Part shown: piece by piece, positions 5,839 through 12,754 of the stretch
How positions within the stretch are numbered: the first letter of the stretch is position 1
How the letters are laid out: each line of letters starts with the position of its first letter
Assembly: GCA_903891335.1 (NCBI GenBank)
Contig: CAITDX010000015.1
Location: 1 to 15,855 of the forward strand
Direction: 5' to 3'
DNA length: 15,855 nt
DNA from: an uncultured bacterium
GTDB taxonomy: Bacteria > Patescibacteriota > Microgenomatia > UBA1400 > PJMF01
Position numbers and translations under genes: made by a program
The notes under the pieces: model-generated
The model's input: the letters and a program-made list of their open reading frames with translations, nothing else
What the model was told of the DNA's origin: nothing
Databases searched by the model: none

Positions 5839-5867
5839 ATTAAAGCAAACTTAGCAGTCTTTGTCAA
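5839..5867 (-). promoter_or_regulatory. hsp20 promoter
   Basis: A perfect -35 TTGACA (5867-5862), 17-base spacer and -10 TTTAAT (5844-5839) on the minus strand. The predicted start near 5832 gives a leader of about 62 nt carrying the AAGGA ribosome-binding site. The -35 lies in the spacer of the first CIRCE element. Confidence 0.75.
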
Positions 5868-5877
5868 ATAGTGCTAA
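5851..5877. promoter_or_regulatory. CIRCE element (HrcA operator) upstream of hsp20
   Basis: On the minus strand TTAGCACTA-N9-GACTGCTAA matches CIRCE (TTAGCACTC-N9-GAGTGCTAA) at 16 of 18 arm positions with the exact 9-base spacer. It encloses the -35 box. Control by HrcA is established for such sites; hrcA itself is not in this window. Confidence 0.8.
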
Positions 5878-5887
5878 ATGAGGTGAT

Positions 5888-7105
5888 TTATGAGGAGTTT
5901 TTTGCGTTATCTGCTGCCAGCACTGCCTTGCTCACTACTTCCACGACACGACGATCAAGCGCATCAGGAATAATTTGCTGGGTGGTGGGTTCTGGCACGA
6001 GCGCTGCAATCGCTTGAGCTGCTGCATGCTTCATGGCAGTGGTAATTCTGGGAAGACGACCATCGACCACTGCGCGGAAAATACCGGGGAAAGCCAAGAC
6101 GTTATTGATTTGATTGTCAAAATCACTGCGACCTGTGGCGATGACGGCGGCGCCGGCGCTTCGTGCCTGCTCAGGCATAATCTCTGGTTCTGGATTGGCC
6201 ATGGCAAAGACAATTGCTCTGTGAGCCATTGTCCGCACCATTTCTTTAGTGATTAGCCCCGCTCGGGAAACTCCGATGACAACATCGGCATCTTGGAGAG
6301 CGACTGCAAGATCGCCCGTTTTTTGCTGATGGTTGGAATGAGCCGCAATACACTGCTTATAGATATCCAAATCACTGCGACCCTGATGGACGATGCCTTT
6401 GCTATCAACCAGAATGAGGTCTTTGACGCGGTCTAATTCAGGCACCCGCTGGCATTGTCCAGGTGTTAATTCCATCCCCAGCAACATATTGGCGATAGAA
6501 AGGCCGGCGGCGCCAGCACCAACCACTACGACTTTCAAATCTTTGAATTGTTTGCCAACGACTTTGGCGGCATTGTGCAGTGCTGCGGTCACCACGATAG
6601 CAGTGCCATGCTGGTCATCATGGAAGACGGTAATGCCAAGGTCTTGGAGCGCTGCTTCGATTTCGAAGCAGCGCGGTGCACTAATATCTTCCAAATTAAT
6701 GCCCACGAACGAAGGTGCGATGTGTTTGACGAACTGAATAATTTCTGCAGTATTTTGCGTGTTGATAGCAATGGGCACACTATCAACATTGGCGAATTCT
6801 TTAAGCAAAAGGGCTTTGCCCTCCATGACTGGCAGTGAAGCGGCTGGCCCAATGTTGCCCAGTCCCAAAACAGCTGAGCCATCGGTGATAACAGCGACAG
6901 TGCGACCGCGCATGCTGAGCGCAAATGAATCTTCTGGATTTTCTACAATTGCTCGACAAGCAGCGGCAACTCCAGGGGTGTAGAGAAGGGCGAGGTCATT
7001 TTTGTTAGTGATTTTTTGTAGGGCAGTCGTTGTTAATTTACCCTGCAATTGGCGATGCAGTGTGAGGGATTGTTGATAGATGTCTTGCGTGTGTTGATCG
7101 ATCAT
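5888..7105 (-). CDS. Malic enzyme (oxaloacetate-decarboxylating malate dehydrogenase)
   Basis: A 405-residue short bacterial malic enzyme that converts malate plus NAD(P)+ to pyruvate, CO2 and NAD(P)H. Motifs: LLYTPGVAAACRAI (41-53) with the catalytic Tyr, MEGKALLLKEFANVDSVPI (94-112) with the catalytic Lys, GINLEDISAPRCFEIE (135-150) and FHDDQHGTAIV (161-171) for metal and substrate, a Rossmann loop VVGAGAAG (194-201), and ATGRSDFDNQINNVLAFPG (323-341). There is no phosphotransacetylase domain, so it is the stand-alone type. Cofactor preference cannot be settled. The frame opens at a GTG at 7123, but the ATG at 7105 fits the family and the -10 box, which would otherwise lie inside the coding region. 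It shares a divergent promoter region with the 7163 gene. Confidence 0.95.
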   Translation of the reverse strand: MIDQHTQDIYQQSLTLHRQLQGKLTTTALQKITNKNDLALLYTPGVAAACRAIVENPEDSFALSMRGRTVAVITDGSAVLGLGNIGPAASLPVMEGKALLLKEFANVDSVPIAINTQNTAEIIQFVKHIAPSFVGINLEDISAPRCFEIEAALQDLGITVFHDDQHGTAIVVTAALHNAAKVVGKQFKDLKVVVVGAGAAGLSIANMLLGMELTPGQCQRVPELDRVKDLILVDSKGIVHQGRSDLDIYKQCIAAHSNHQQKTGDLAVALQDADVVIGVSRAGLITKEMVRTMAHRAIVFAMANPEPEIMPEQARSAGAAVIATGRSDFDNQINNVLAFPGIFRAVVDGRLPRITTAMKHAAAQAIAALVPEPTTQQIIPDALDRRVVEVVSKAVLAADNAKNSS

Positions 7106-7112
7106 AGGCAGC

Positions 7113-7152
7113 CATTGTAGCACTAAATTGCGCGCTCAAAAGTGCTACAATG
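7113..7152. promoter_or_regulatory. Symmetric divergent promoter with 12-bp inverted repeat
   Basis: CATTGTAGCACT (7113-7124) and AGTGCTACAATG (7141-7152) are exact inverted copies separated by 16 bases. Each arm contains an extended -10 (TGC-TACAAT) pointing outward: minus strand to the malic enzyme gene (start predicted about 7107, ATG 7105) and plus strand to the next gene (about 7158, ATG 7163). No good -35 is seen for either. The repeat may be simply two strong -10 elements or an operator controlling both genes. Confidence 0.65.
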
Positions 7153-7162
7153 AGCTCACTCT

Positions 7163-8008
7163 ATGTCAAAAAAATTCTGGCTTTTTCTCGTAGCAGCACT
7201 GAGTGTCATTGTCGCTTTAGTCTATTTTTTTAAACCTCAGAACCAACCAGAGCAACCAGCTCAAACCAGTATTTTGACTGAAATGACACCTACGCCTTGT
7301 CCCTACGATGGTGACTTTTGTCGCTATCTTGCTGCTCAGGCTACAGCTTTGCAAAAAGGAATCGTGATGGATATGACAAACCAAGCGACATCAGAGGAGC
7401 GAGTTGAGACAAATATTCGCTTGGATGGAGCTGGTAATATGATGGCGCAAACTTTTATTGATGGGAAATTTACTGCCGGAATTACGACCTATGCTGGTCT
7501 GACTTATGTGCTTGATTTAAAAGATCAGGGTTGGTACGTGCTACCTGATAGTATGACGAGCGCAAGTTCTGAAACATCCTTTATCGATACCATCAAAAAT
7601 TCCTACGACCCTAATTTTAATCAGCCAGCCTTAACAGTAGCCTTACTTGGTGAAGAGCCATGTGAGCAGGCAACTTGTCTCAAGTATGAGCTCATCAATC
7701 AGATGGGTGATGCTGGAGCAGTGAGTAAAACCTATATTTGGATTGATAAATCGAATTATTTAGCAAAGAAAATGGAAATTATTGATGAGTTGAATAGCAT
7801 GATGGCGACCTATCGCTATGAGGAAGTGAGTATTAGCAAGCCAGACCCAATTAAGGAAATGCCGAAATTAGTTTTTCCAGGAGAAATGGGAGAACCTGAT
7901 CAGGGCGAATCAACTAGTGCAGCAAACAGCATTAACTCAGATGATTTGCAGTCAAAAACGCCAGCTGAACTTGAACAAATGATGCAGGAGTATGCGCTTG
8001 ACCGTTAG
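7163..8008 (+). CDS. Membrane-anchored protein of unknown function, possibly LolA/LppX-fold
   Basis: 281 residues. Residues 4-24 (FWLFLVAALSVIVALVYFF) form one N-terminal membrane anchor or signal segment without a lipobox cysteine. A Pro/Gln/Thr-rich linker (about 25-45) follows, then an extracytoplasmic domain. The core (about 65-225) has repeating amphipathic strands such as NIRLDGAGNMMAQTFIDGKF, TYVLDLKDQGWYVLP and SKTYIWIDKSNYLAKKMEI, the last resembling the strand before the end of LolA/LppX-like half-barrels. Cysteines come in pairs (CPYDGDFC; CEQATC) that could form disulfides. The C-terminal tail is acidic and low in complexity. The fold suggestion is weak. It is transcribed divergently from malic enzyme and is nearly leaderless. 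Confidence 0.75.
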   Translation: MSKKFWLFLVAALSVIVALVYFFKPQNQPEQPAQTSILTEMTPTPCPYDGDFCRYLAAQATALQKGIVMDMTNQATSEERVETNIRLDGAGNMMAQTFIDGKFTAGITTYAGLTYVLDLKDQGWYVLPDSMTSASSETSFIDTIKNSYDPNFNQPALTVALLGEEPCEQATCLKYELINQMGDAGAVSKTYIWIDKSNYLAKKMEIIDELNSMMATYRYEEVSISKPDPIKEMPKLVFPGEMGEPDQGESTSAANSINSDDLQSKTPAELEQMMQEYALDR

Positions 8009-8038
8009 TACTTATTTCTGCTTGTGTTCGCTTCAAAA

Positions 8039-8080
8039 AGTGCTATGCTAGGGTCCATATACAGTTTGGGTCTGCCCTAG
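8039..8080 (+). promoter_or_regulatory. Extended -10 promoter and inverted repeat before the PRPP synthetase-like gene
   Basis: AGTGCTATGCT (8039-8049) contains TGC plus -10 TATGCT and closely resembles the extended -10 elements at 7113-7152. CTAGGG (8048-8053) and CCCTAG (8075-8080) form an inverted repeat around and after the predicted start (about 8056). Because one arm overlaps the -10 box it is more likely a protein-binding site than an RNA hairpin. Confidence 0.45.
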
Positions 8081-8092
8081 AACACGAATCGG

Positions 8093-9433
8093 ATGGGTAC
8101 ATTAGAGTTCCCCAAATCGAAGTTGTTTGATCTTGGTGCTTTACCACCGATTGAGCCGGAGGTTTCTAAGGTTCATATCCCCCGTAGTTTACGAACATAT
8201 AATCCTTTGTTGGCGCATCAACTTAAGGATGAGTATCCGATAATTAGATTTCAAGAGTCATCATTCGAAAATGGCATGTGGTTACTTTTGGCTGGAGAGG
8301 CTTCAAACGTAGTGGTGCCGTGGATTATGAGTGGTGATAATTTGCAGGATGCAATGATGGATTTGTTTAATTTGCATGCCTTTACTCAAAGTCATTTTGG
8401 TTTTCCACCCAATGTAGATGTTCTGAGTATGCTCGCTATTTTTGGTGATTGGCGCCAGGATTTGCCATCACGCAAACCCCTCTCTATCGAAGATTTGAAA
8501 AAAATTTTTGGTCCTGAAATTAATGAAAGCAATGCTGAATATTTTTCGATGGTGGCAGCGCAGGCTAGTTGGAGTTTGGCGACTGCACAAATGATGAGTC
8601 ATGTGTCTGGGGTTAAACAGCTAATGACAATTGATGGTCACAGTGCGGTAGCAGCAGAACAGTTCCAACAACAAGGGATAGAAGTACTTAATCTTACCAC
8701 TGCTAAGCTAATGATCGAGACAATGCGCCATAATCGTCTCCTTGAAAATAATTTAGCGACGATGATTGTGGGAGTTGATTTTGGCAATTTAGCGCTGGCA
8801 CATAAATTGAGTCAGGAAGAGGGTTTCGAGTTGGGGATTATTCGCAAGAAACGTGTCCCCGGTAAGATAATTGGTAGATCAGAAACATTTCATGAGTTGG
8901 TATATGGTGATGTCAGAGGGAAGCGAATTATTTTGATGGATGACATGATCGGTAGTGGTGGCACAATTCTTAAAACGCTTAAAATTTTATTAGAACATGG
9001 AGCTGCAGAAGTTATCGTGGCGGCTTCGCATGCAGTGTTTGCCGGACGTGAGTATTATGAGCAACTACGAGAAGTGTTGATAAATGAAAAAGTGAAATTA
9101 GTGATGCTAAGTGATACTTTACCGCTAGAGCGACCAATACGCGGAGGAGATAAAGATTTGCCTTATGTGCCAGCTCATGATGGTCGAGAGCAAAAGTCAG
9201 TAGAGATGTTGCCGACAAGTGATTTTATTACTTGGCTGATTGGAGTGATGCTGGCAAATCCAGATTTTTCAGAGCGTGCACGCGCGATGGAACCTCATGT
9301 GCTTCGACAGGAAGACCCCCTTTTGTTATTTGAGAGAATAACTGGCCAGAAAATTAGTCATCCGCAGGTAGTGGTCACTTATCATGAAGGTGGTGCACTT
9401 AGACCAGGTCCTTCCCTAGTTAAGCCAAAATAA
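8093..9433 (+). CDS. Divergent, extended ribose-phosphate pyrophosphokinase-like protein
   Basis: 446 residues, compared with about 310 for a classical PRPP synthetase. The Prs layout is visible: IFGDWRQDLPSRKPLS (116-131) resembles the YxRQDRK...REP(I/V)S ATP-loop segment, MTIDGHSAVAAEQF (178-191) the DxH segment, GIIRKKRVPGKI (248-259) the flexible catalytic loop, and RIILMDDMIGSGGTIL (278-293) the PRPP-binding loop DDM(I)xxGGT. VEMLPTSDFITWLI matches the terminal helix region. Extra material lies at the N-terminus (about 1-60) and between and after these blocks (about 325-370 and 395-446). The likely reaction is ATP plus ribose 5-phosphate to PRPP plus AMP. A variant phosphoribosyltransferase cannot be excluded, since the RQD motif has DLP where RK is usual. 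The start is the first ATG; no clear ribosome-binding site is seen. Confidence 0.8.
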   Translation: MGTLEFPKSKLFDLGALPPIEPEVSKVHIPRSLRTYNPLLAHQLKDEYPIIRFQESSFENGMWLLLAGEASNVVVPWIMSGDNLQDAMMDLFNLHAFTQSHFGFPPNVDVLSMLAIFGDWRQDLPSRKPLSIEDLKKIFGPEINESNAEYFSMVAAQASWSLATAQMMSHVSGVKQLMTIDGHSAVAAEQFQQQGIEVLNLTTAKLMIETMRHNRLLENNLATMIVGVDFGNLALAHKLSQEEGFELGIIRKKRVPGKIIGRSETFHELVYGDVRGKRIILMDDMIGSGGTILKTLKILLEHGAAEVIVAASHAVFAGREYYEQLREVLINEKVKLVMLSDTLPLERPIRGGDKDLPYVPAHDGREQKSVEMLPTSDFITWLIGVMLANPDFSERARAMEPHVLRQEDPLLLFERITGQKISHPQVVVTYHEGGALRPGPSLVKPK

Positions 9434-9435
9434 GT

Positions 9436-9441
9436 TACACT
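9436..9441 (+). promoter_or_regulatory. -10 box for the hydrolase gene
   Basis: TACACT lies immediately after the preceding stop codon, and a start 7 bases later falls exactly on the GTG at 9448. No -35 is evident. If used, the transcript is leaderless and starts with GUG. Confidence 0.4.
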
Positions 9442-9447
9442 AAGTAA

Positions 9448-10515
9448 GTGAAAATTGTTCGCTTTGTTTTATTCATTGTGGCTGTTGCAGCTGCCGCCTT
9501 TGTTTTATGGAGTAACTATTTGCCGGCATTGCAATCGCCTCCCAATTTAATGGTTATGCAGCGCGAAGTTATGGTAGACGGTGAAAAATCTTCACAACCT
9601 GTCATCACCAATCAAGATCCTTTTTTCGAATTAACGATTCCAGGATTGCGAGTTCGCCAGTATCAAAGTCAGTTGGGAGCGTTGGAGCTCGTGAGTGAGC
9701 AAACCAACTACACGAGTTATTTGACGAGCTACCAATCAGATGGTTTTCAGGTCAATGGGCTCCTCACCAAACCAAAGGGAGAGATGCCTGAGGGTGGTTG
9801 GCCAGCAGTGGTTTTTATTCATGGTTACATTCCTCCGACGCAATATCGCACGCAAGAGCGTTATGTCGCCTATGTTAATTATTTAGCGAGTCGTGGTTTA
9901 GTGGTGTTTAAAATTGACTTGCGTGGCCACGGTGAATCAGAGGGAGAAGCGAATGGAGCGTATTACTCAGCTGACTACGTGATTGATGCACTGAATGCGC
10001 GGGCGGCTTTGCAAGCGGTGGACTTCGTTAATCCGGAGAGGATTGGTCTGTGGGGGCACAGTATGGCTGGCAATGTAGTGCTACGGGCATTGGTGGCGCG
10101 GCCAGAAATCAAGGCCGGGGTAATTTGGGCTGGCGCAGTTTTTTCCTATGCTGACTGGCAACAATATGGCCTCAATGATAATTCCTATCGCCCGCCTAGT
10201 ACGATAAGCAATCGCCAACGTCGTCGCGAGGCGCTGTTCGCTGCTCATGGTCAGTTTGATGCAAGCAATGCTTTCTGGCAGCAGGTGGCTCCAACGACCT
10301 ATTTAGCTGAATATACTGGAGCTCTCCAGCTTCATCACGCAGTTGATGATGAAGTGGTGAATGTGGGCTATAGTCGTGATTTAAGTGCCCTTGCCAAGCA
10401 GCTGGAGTTGGATTTTGAGTACCACGAATATCCAACCGGTGGCCATGATATTGAGGGCACAAGTTTTACGAGAGCGATGGAGCGGACGAGTGAGTGGTTT
10501 CTGGAGAAGTTATGA
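9448..10515 (+). CDS. Membrane-anchored alpha/beta hydrolase (prolyl-oligopeptidase/dienelactone-hydrolase type)
   Basis: 355 residues beginning at a GTG. Residues 5-22 are hydrophobic (RFVLFIVAVAAAAFVLW), an N-terminal anchor or signal peptide, so the enzyme acts outside the membrane. The hydrolase core starts at about 95: VVFIHGYIPP (121-130) supplies the oxyanion region, IDLRGHGESEG (157-167) follows, and the nucleophile elbow GHSMAG gives Ser205. Asp301 (HHAVDDEVV) and His333 (PTGGHDIEG) complete the triad. Similar proteins are secreted esterases or peptidases; the substrate cannot be predicted. The first 90 residues form an added region of unknown role. The 3' end overlaps the convergent GIY-YIG gene by six bases. 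Confidence 0.88.
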   Translation: MKIVRFVLFIVAVAAAAFVLWSNYLPALQSPPNLMVMQREVMVDGEKSSQPVITNQDPFFELTIPGLRVRQYQSQLGALELVSEQTNYTSYLTSYQSDGFQVNGLLTKPKGEMPEGGWPAVVFIHGYIPPTQYRTQERYVAYVNYLASRGLVVFKIDLRGHGESEGEANGAYYSADYVIDALNARAALQAVDFVNPERIGLWGHSMAGNVVLRALVARPEIKAGVIWAGAVFSYADWQQYGLNDNSYRPPSTISNRQRRREALFAAHGQFDASNAFWQQVAPTTYLAEYTGALQLHHAVDDEVVNVGYSRDLSALAKQLELDFEYHEYPTGGHDIEGTSFTRAMERTSEWFLEKL

Positions 10516-10785
10516 TTTTTCGAACAAGCGGAAGTTTGCAATGAATTGTTGTTTTTGTTGGTGGGTGAGTTTTTTGAGTTCTAGCTCTCTTTTGGTGGCT
10601 TGAGAGCGATTGGGCTGTTGCTCGTGGTAGATGAGTTGGGTTGGTTTTTTAGCAGCGGTATATTTGGCTCCGGTTCCATTGTTGTGTTGTTTAAGTCTGC
10701 GATTTAGATCAGTGGTGATGCCGGTGTAGTAGCTATTATCAGCGCAGTGAAGGATGTAGACGAACCAAGGAGAGGGATTGGGCAT
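10510..10785 (-). CDS. GIY-YIG domain protein (UPF0213/YhbQ-like endonuclease superfamily)
   Basis: A 91-residue single GIY-YIG domain: FVYILHCADNSYYTGITTDLNRR (VYI...YTG), then HNNGTGAKYTAAKKPTQLIY and RSQATKRELELKKL with the conserved Arg and Glu. The size and motifs match the UPF0213/YhbQ group; members have been linked to DNA repair or nuclease activity, but no role is firm. It is the second gene of a two-gene minus-strand unit, starting two bases after the Nudix stop. Confidence 0.92.
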   Translation of the reverse strand: MPNPSPWFVYILHCADNSYYTGITTDLNRRLKQHNNGTGAKYTAAKKPTQLIYHEQQPNRSQATKRELELKKLTHQQKQQFIANFRLFEKS

Positions 10786-10787
10786 GT

Positions 10788-11237
10788 TTATGTAGATGGG
10801 GTTCTCTTTTGCTTGAAAAATTTTCTTAAAATAAGCAACTCTGGATCATTAGGGTTTTTGTTGGCAGCAATTATGGTGTCTAGGTCGGTTTCACCGACAA
10901 AACGATATGAATCAACTTCATCTGTCTGAAGATGAATCGTGGCTGGGTCAGATTTCAGAGTGGCAAGATAAATATTTTCGATCACCGTTTGTTCTTGATG
11001 TAAGTAAGTGAAGGAATCAAATAATTCTCCAACTTCAATGTCGCTATTTAATTCCTCTTTGATTTCTCGAATTAACCCAGCGATTTCTGTTTCACCCTCT
11101 TCGACGTGCCCACCAGGGAGCTCGTAGATTCCGGGTAAAAATGATGATGTGAGTGCACGTTTGGTCATCAGACACTCAACTTTTTGATCGGGAGTAAAAC
11201 GATAAATGATGGCGCAAGCAGTGAGGATTGGTGGCAT
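10788..11237 (-). CDS. Nudix hydrolase
   Basis: 149 residues with an intact Nudix box, GGHVEEGETEIAGLIREIKEELNSD (GX5EX7REUXEEXG type, with N in the final G position) at about residues 42-66. The REIKEE residues bind the catalytic Mg2+. Family members hydrolyse nucleoside diphosphates linked to another group, often oxidised dNTPs or sugar nucleotides; the substrate here is unknown. It heads a two-gene operon with the GIY-YIG gene. An extended -10 (11260-11252) predicts a leader of about 8 nt. Confidence 0.93.
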   Translation of the reverse strand: MPPILTACAIIYRFTPDQKVECLMTKRALTSSFLPGIYELPGGHVEEGETEIAGLIREIKEELNSDIEVGELFDSFTYLHQEQTVIENIYLATLKSDPATIHLQTDEVDSYRFVGETDLDTIIAANKNPNDPELLILRKFFKQKRTPST

Positions 11238-11251
11238 GAGTTATTGGGCTT

Positions 11252-11262
11252 AGTGTAGCACA
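11252..11262 (-). promoter_or_regulatory. Extended -10 promoter of the Nudix/GIY-YIG operon
   Basis: TGTGCTACACT on the minus strand: TGC directly precedes TACACT (11257-11252). Predicted start about 11245, ATG at 11237. No recognisable -35. It shares GTGCTACA with the promoters at 7113-7152. Confidence 0.5.
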
Positions 11263-11290
11263 GGTATACATGGAATGCTGAAATTTAGCG

Positions 11291-11299
11291 TGATAAAAT
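11291..11299 (+). promoter_or_regulatory. Extended -10 promoter of the YdeI-like gene
   Basis: TGA-TAAAAT is an extended -10. The start is predicted near 11306, about 10 nt before the ATG at 11316. Confidence 0.4.
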
Positions 11300-11315
11300 A
11301 CTATTGCTCAAAAAA

Positions 11316-11594
11316 ATGTCACAAAAAACAATTGCCACTGGCGTCGTTCATGAGCTCCCAGCAGATCTGCAGGAAGTATTGTCAACTCAAGATAATTTGC
11401 TGATGAAATGGAATAATCTGACCCCACTGGGACGGAATGAATGGATTTGTTGGCTGACGATGGTTAAGAAAGCAGAAACGAGAGCGCAGCACTTAGAGAG
11501 ATTGCAAGCAGAAATTCTTGAGGGCAAGCGCCGACCTTGTTGCTGGCCAGGTTGTCCCCATCGACGCGAGAGTGCGAAGAAGTGGTTTCGATAG
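11316..11594 (+). CDS. Small YdeI/OmpD-associated-like protein
   Basis: 92 residues from the ATG at 11316; the frame also opens at a TTG at 11304, which I do not favour. ELPADLQEVLSTQDNLLMKWNNLTPLGRNEWICWLTMVKKAETRAQHLERLQAEILEGKR follows the OmdA pattern: helix, LTPxxRxEW/Y, then a KxxETRxxRI-like helix and EGKR. The C-terminus adds CCWPGCPHR, a Cys cluster that might bind metal. Family members have been connected with envelope stress and resistance to antimicrobial peptides, but their mechanism is unknown. This copy has only the C-terminal domain of the longer proteins. It stands alone. Confidence 0.75.
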   Translation: MSQKTIATGVVHELPADLQEVLSTQDNLLMKWNNLTPLGRNEWICWLTMVKKAETRAQHLERLQAEILEGKRRPCCWPGCPHRRESAKKWFR

Positions 11595-11624
11595 GTTGTG
11601 GATATTTGATACTGATTTTATGAC

Positions 11625-12260
11625 TTATTGTAAATTTACAGTAATTCTTTGATTATCCAACCAAAAATTTGGTTGATAAATAAGTTTCAAGCCTTTATCG
11701 CCTTTTGGAGCTTCAAAAGCTAGTGAGCCAGTTACTTTGCCACCGGACGCTAATGTTCCAGAACTTAAGTTATCATCTATAGAAACAAACGTGTCTGTAG
11801 TTTGATTGCCATTGGAGTCTTGAATCTTAAAATCAAATGGGTTGTAAGGTGATTCTTTGTCGCCAGTATTTTGAATAGTGACGTTGACAAAAACATACTC
11901 ATTGCCAGATTTTGGTGTTGAATATCCTTTGGATGGAGCTTTTGTAACTTCGTTCACAGTGAGAATGTAGTCCTTCATTTGGATGGCTTCACCAACAGCA
12001 AATTCGCTTTTTACTTCTGGAGTAACTTCTGTTTTAGAATCAGTTGTTTTGGTTTCGTCACTAATAGTAGATGGAGCTGGTTCGTCTGCAACTTTTGCCT
12101 TATTGCTATCTTGGGAGCTAAAAATACCTATGACGAATAATATGATAATTATGGTTAAAATGGGATGACGTTGAAGCCAATTGCCTTGCTTGGTTTTGCA
12201 GTGAGGGCATTTTTTTGCCTTATCATCAATTTCTGATTGGCAACTTCTACATTTTTTCAT
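11625..12260 (-). CDS. Zinc-ribbon membrane protein with DUF4352-like extracellular domain
   Basis: 211 residues in three parts. Residues 4-23 are a zinc ribbon (CRSCQSEIDDKAKKCPHC, two CxxC pairs). Residues 32-48 are one membrane helix (HPILTIIIILFVIGIF). After a Thr/Ser/Glu-rich linker (about 50-90) comes a beta-sandwich domain at about 90-208: FAVGEAIQMKDYILTVNEV, YVFVNVTIQNTG and NPFDFKIQDSNG are DUF4352 hallmarks. The ribbon should face the cytosol and the beta domain the outside. The function is unknown; such domains are common in Gram-positive lipoproteins and mobile elements. A clear AAAGGA lies six bases before the ATG at 12260, unlike the near-leaderless neighbours. Confidence 0.88.
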   Translation of the reverse strand: MKKCRSCQSEIDDKAKKCPHCKTKQGNWLQRHPILTIIIILFVIGIFSSQDSNKAKVADEPAPSTISDETKTTDSKTEVTPEVKSEFAVGEAIQMKDYILTVNEVTKAPSKGYSTPKSGNEYVFVNVTIQNTGDKESPYNPFDFKIQDSNGNQTTDTFVSIDDNLSSGTLASGGKVTGSLAFEAPKGDKGLKLIYQPNFWLDNQRITVNLQ

Positions 12261-12618
12261 GATATCCTTTCGGCTTCAATATAATGTATTAACGCTATTC
12301 TACATTTATATTTGTAAATTACCATGCTTGTGAGAGAAACCATCTGAATTGATGCTGTTTAGGGATTTTGGAGGCGGTGGCTTGGAGGCCGTCCGCCAGG
12401 ATTTCACTTCGTTCACATTGATGGAATTTGACTGGCGCCCTCTTCGAGGACTAGTCACGCGCTTCGACCATCAAAAAATATTGCTGTATCAAGATCGCTT
12501 GACTGCGGAGGGACAGCACTCTTCGAGTATTAGGCAGGCGCTTCGATTCTCAATTATGCTCAATAACTCAACCTCGCTTGCCGGCAGGATTCTCACCGAG
12601 GTTCTCATGCTTTTTTGT
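12261..12618. other. Gene-free stretch, structured and possibly an RNA gene or decayed sequence
   Basis: No reading frame here looks like a protein; the 134-residue plus-strand frame 12349-12753 has no family features and runs through the terminator. Base composition is richer in G+C than the island that follows. Several dyads are visible on the plus strand: GGCGG...CCGCC around 12370-12393, TGCTGT...ACAGCA (about 12483-12518) with an inner CAAG-ATCG-CTTG, and AACCTCG...CGAGGTT (about 12570-12604) followed by a run of six T (12611-12616). Together with the terminator at 12619-12673 this could be a plus-strand non-coding RNA of about 300 nt. It matches no RNA family I recognise, including tmRNA, RNase P, SRP and 6S. 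Confidence 0.35.
12437..12546 (+). repeat. 31-bp imperfect direct repeat, two copies
   Basis: Copies at 12437-12467 and 12516-12546 agree at 26 of 31 positions with no gaps, 79 bp apart. Both share CTCTTCGAG (a hairpin-capable core) and GCGCTTCGA at the same offset. The role is unknown; the copies may be duplicated protein-binding or structural RNA modules. Confidence 0.6.
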
Positions 12619-12673
12619 CTCCAGCAGGCACAAAAAAATCTGCTATATCGCAGATTTTTTGCACCTGGCGGAG
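12619..12673. terminator. Strong bidirectional terminator hairpin
   Basis: TCTGC (12639-12643) and GCAGA (12650-12654) form the core, with flanking A and T runs that pair with each other, giving a stem of about 11 bp with a six-base loop and T-runs on both strands. The pairing extends outward through CAGG/CCTG and CTCC/GGAG with two small internal loops. On the minus strand it terminates the operon ending at 12755; on the plus strand it could end an RNA from the gene-free stretch. Confidence 0.8.
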
Positions 12674-12754
12674 AGCATGGGATGAAGTTGGAACTTTTTT
12701 TAGTCAATAAAGTATTTCCCATAATTTATATTTTTTTATTCATAGTTAAATGAA

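Noticed and set aside
5826..5859. Outward-facing inverted repeat GACTGCTAA...TTAGCAGTC
   Set aside because: It is simply the inner arms of two neighbouring CIRCE-type elements, not a separate site.
7106..7123. Longer malic enzyme starting at GTG 7123
   Set aside because: The -10 box TACAAT (7119-7114) would fall inside the coding region; ATG 7105 matches the family start.
12666..12684. Possible tRNA 3'-end fragment (CTGGCGGAGAG then GGGAT)
   Set aside because: It shares GGCGGAG and a later GGAT with the tRNA-Ser in this window but lacks the TTCGAA T-loop, so an attachment site from tRNA integration is not supported.
12349..12753. 134-residue plus-strand open frame
   Set aside because: It shows no family features, runs through the strong terminator hairpin and ends in a low-complexity AT-rich tail; better explained as a chance frame in a structured non-coding stretch.
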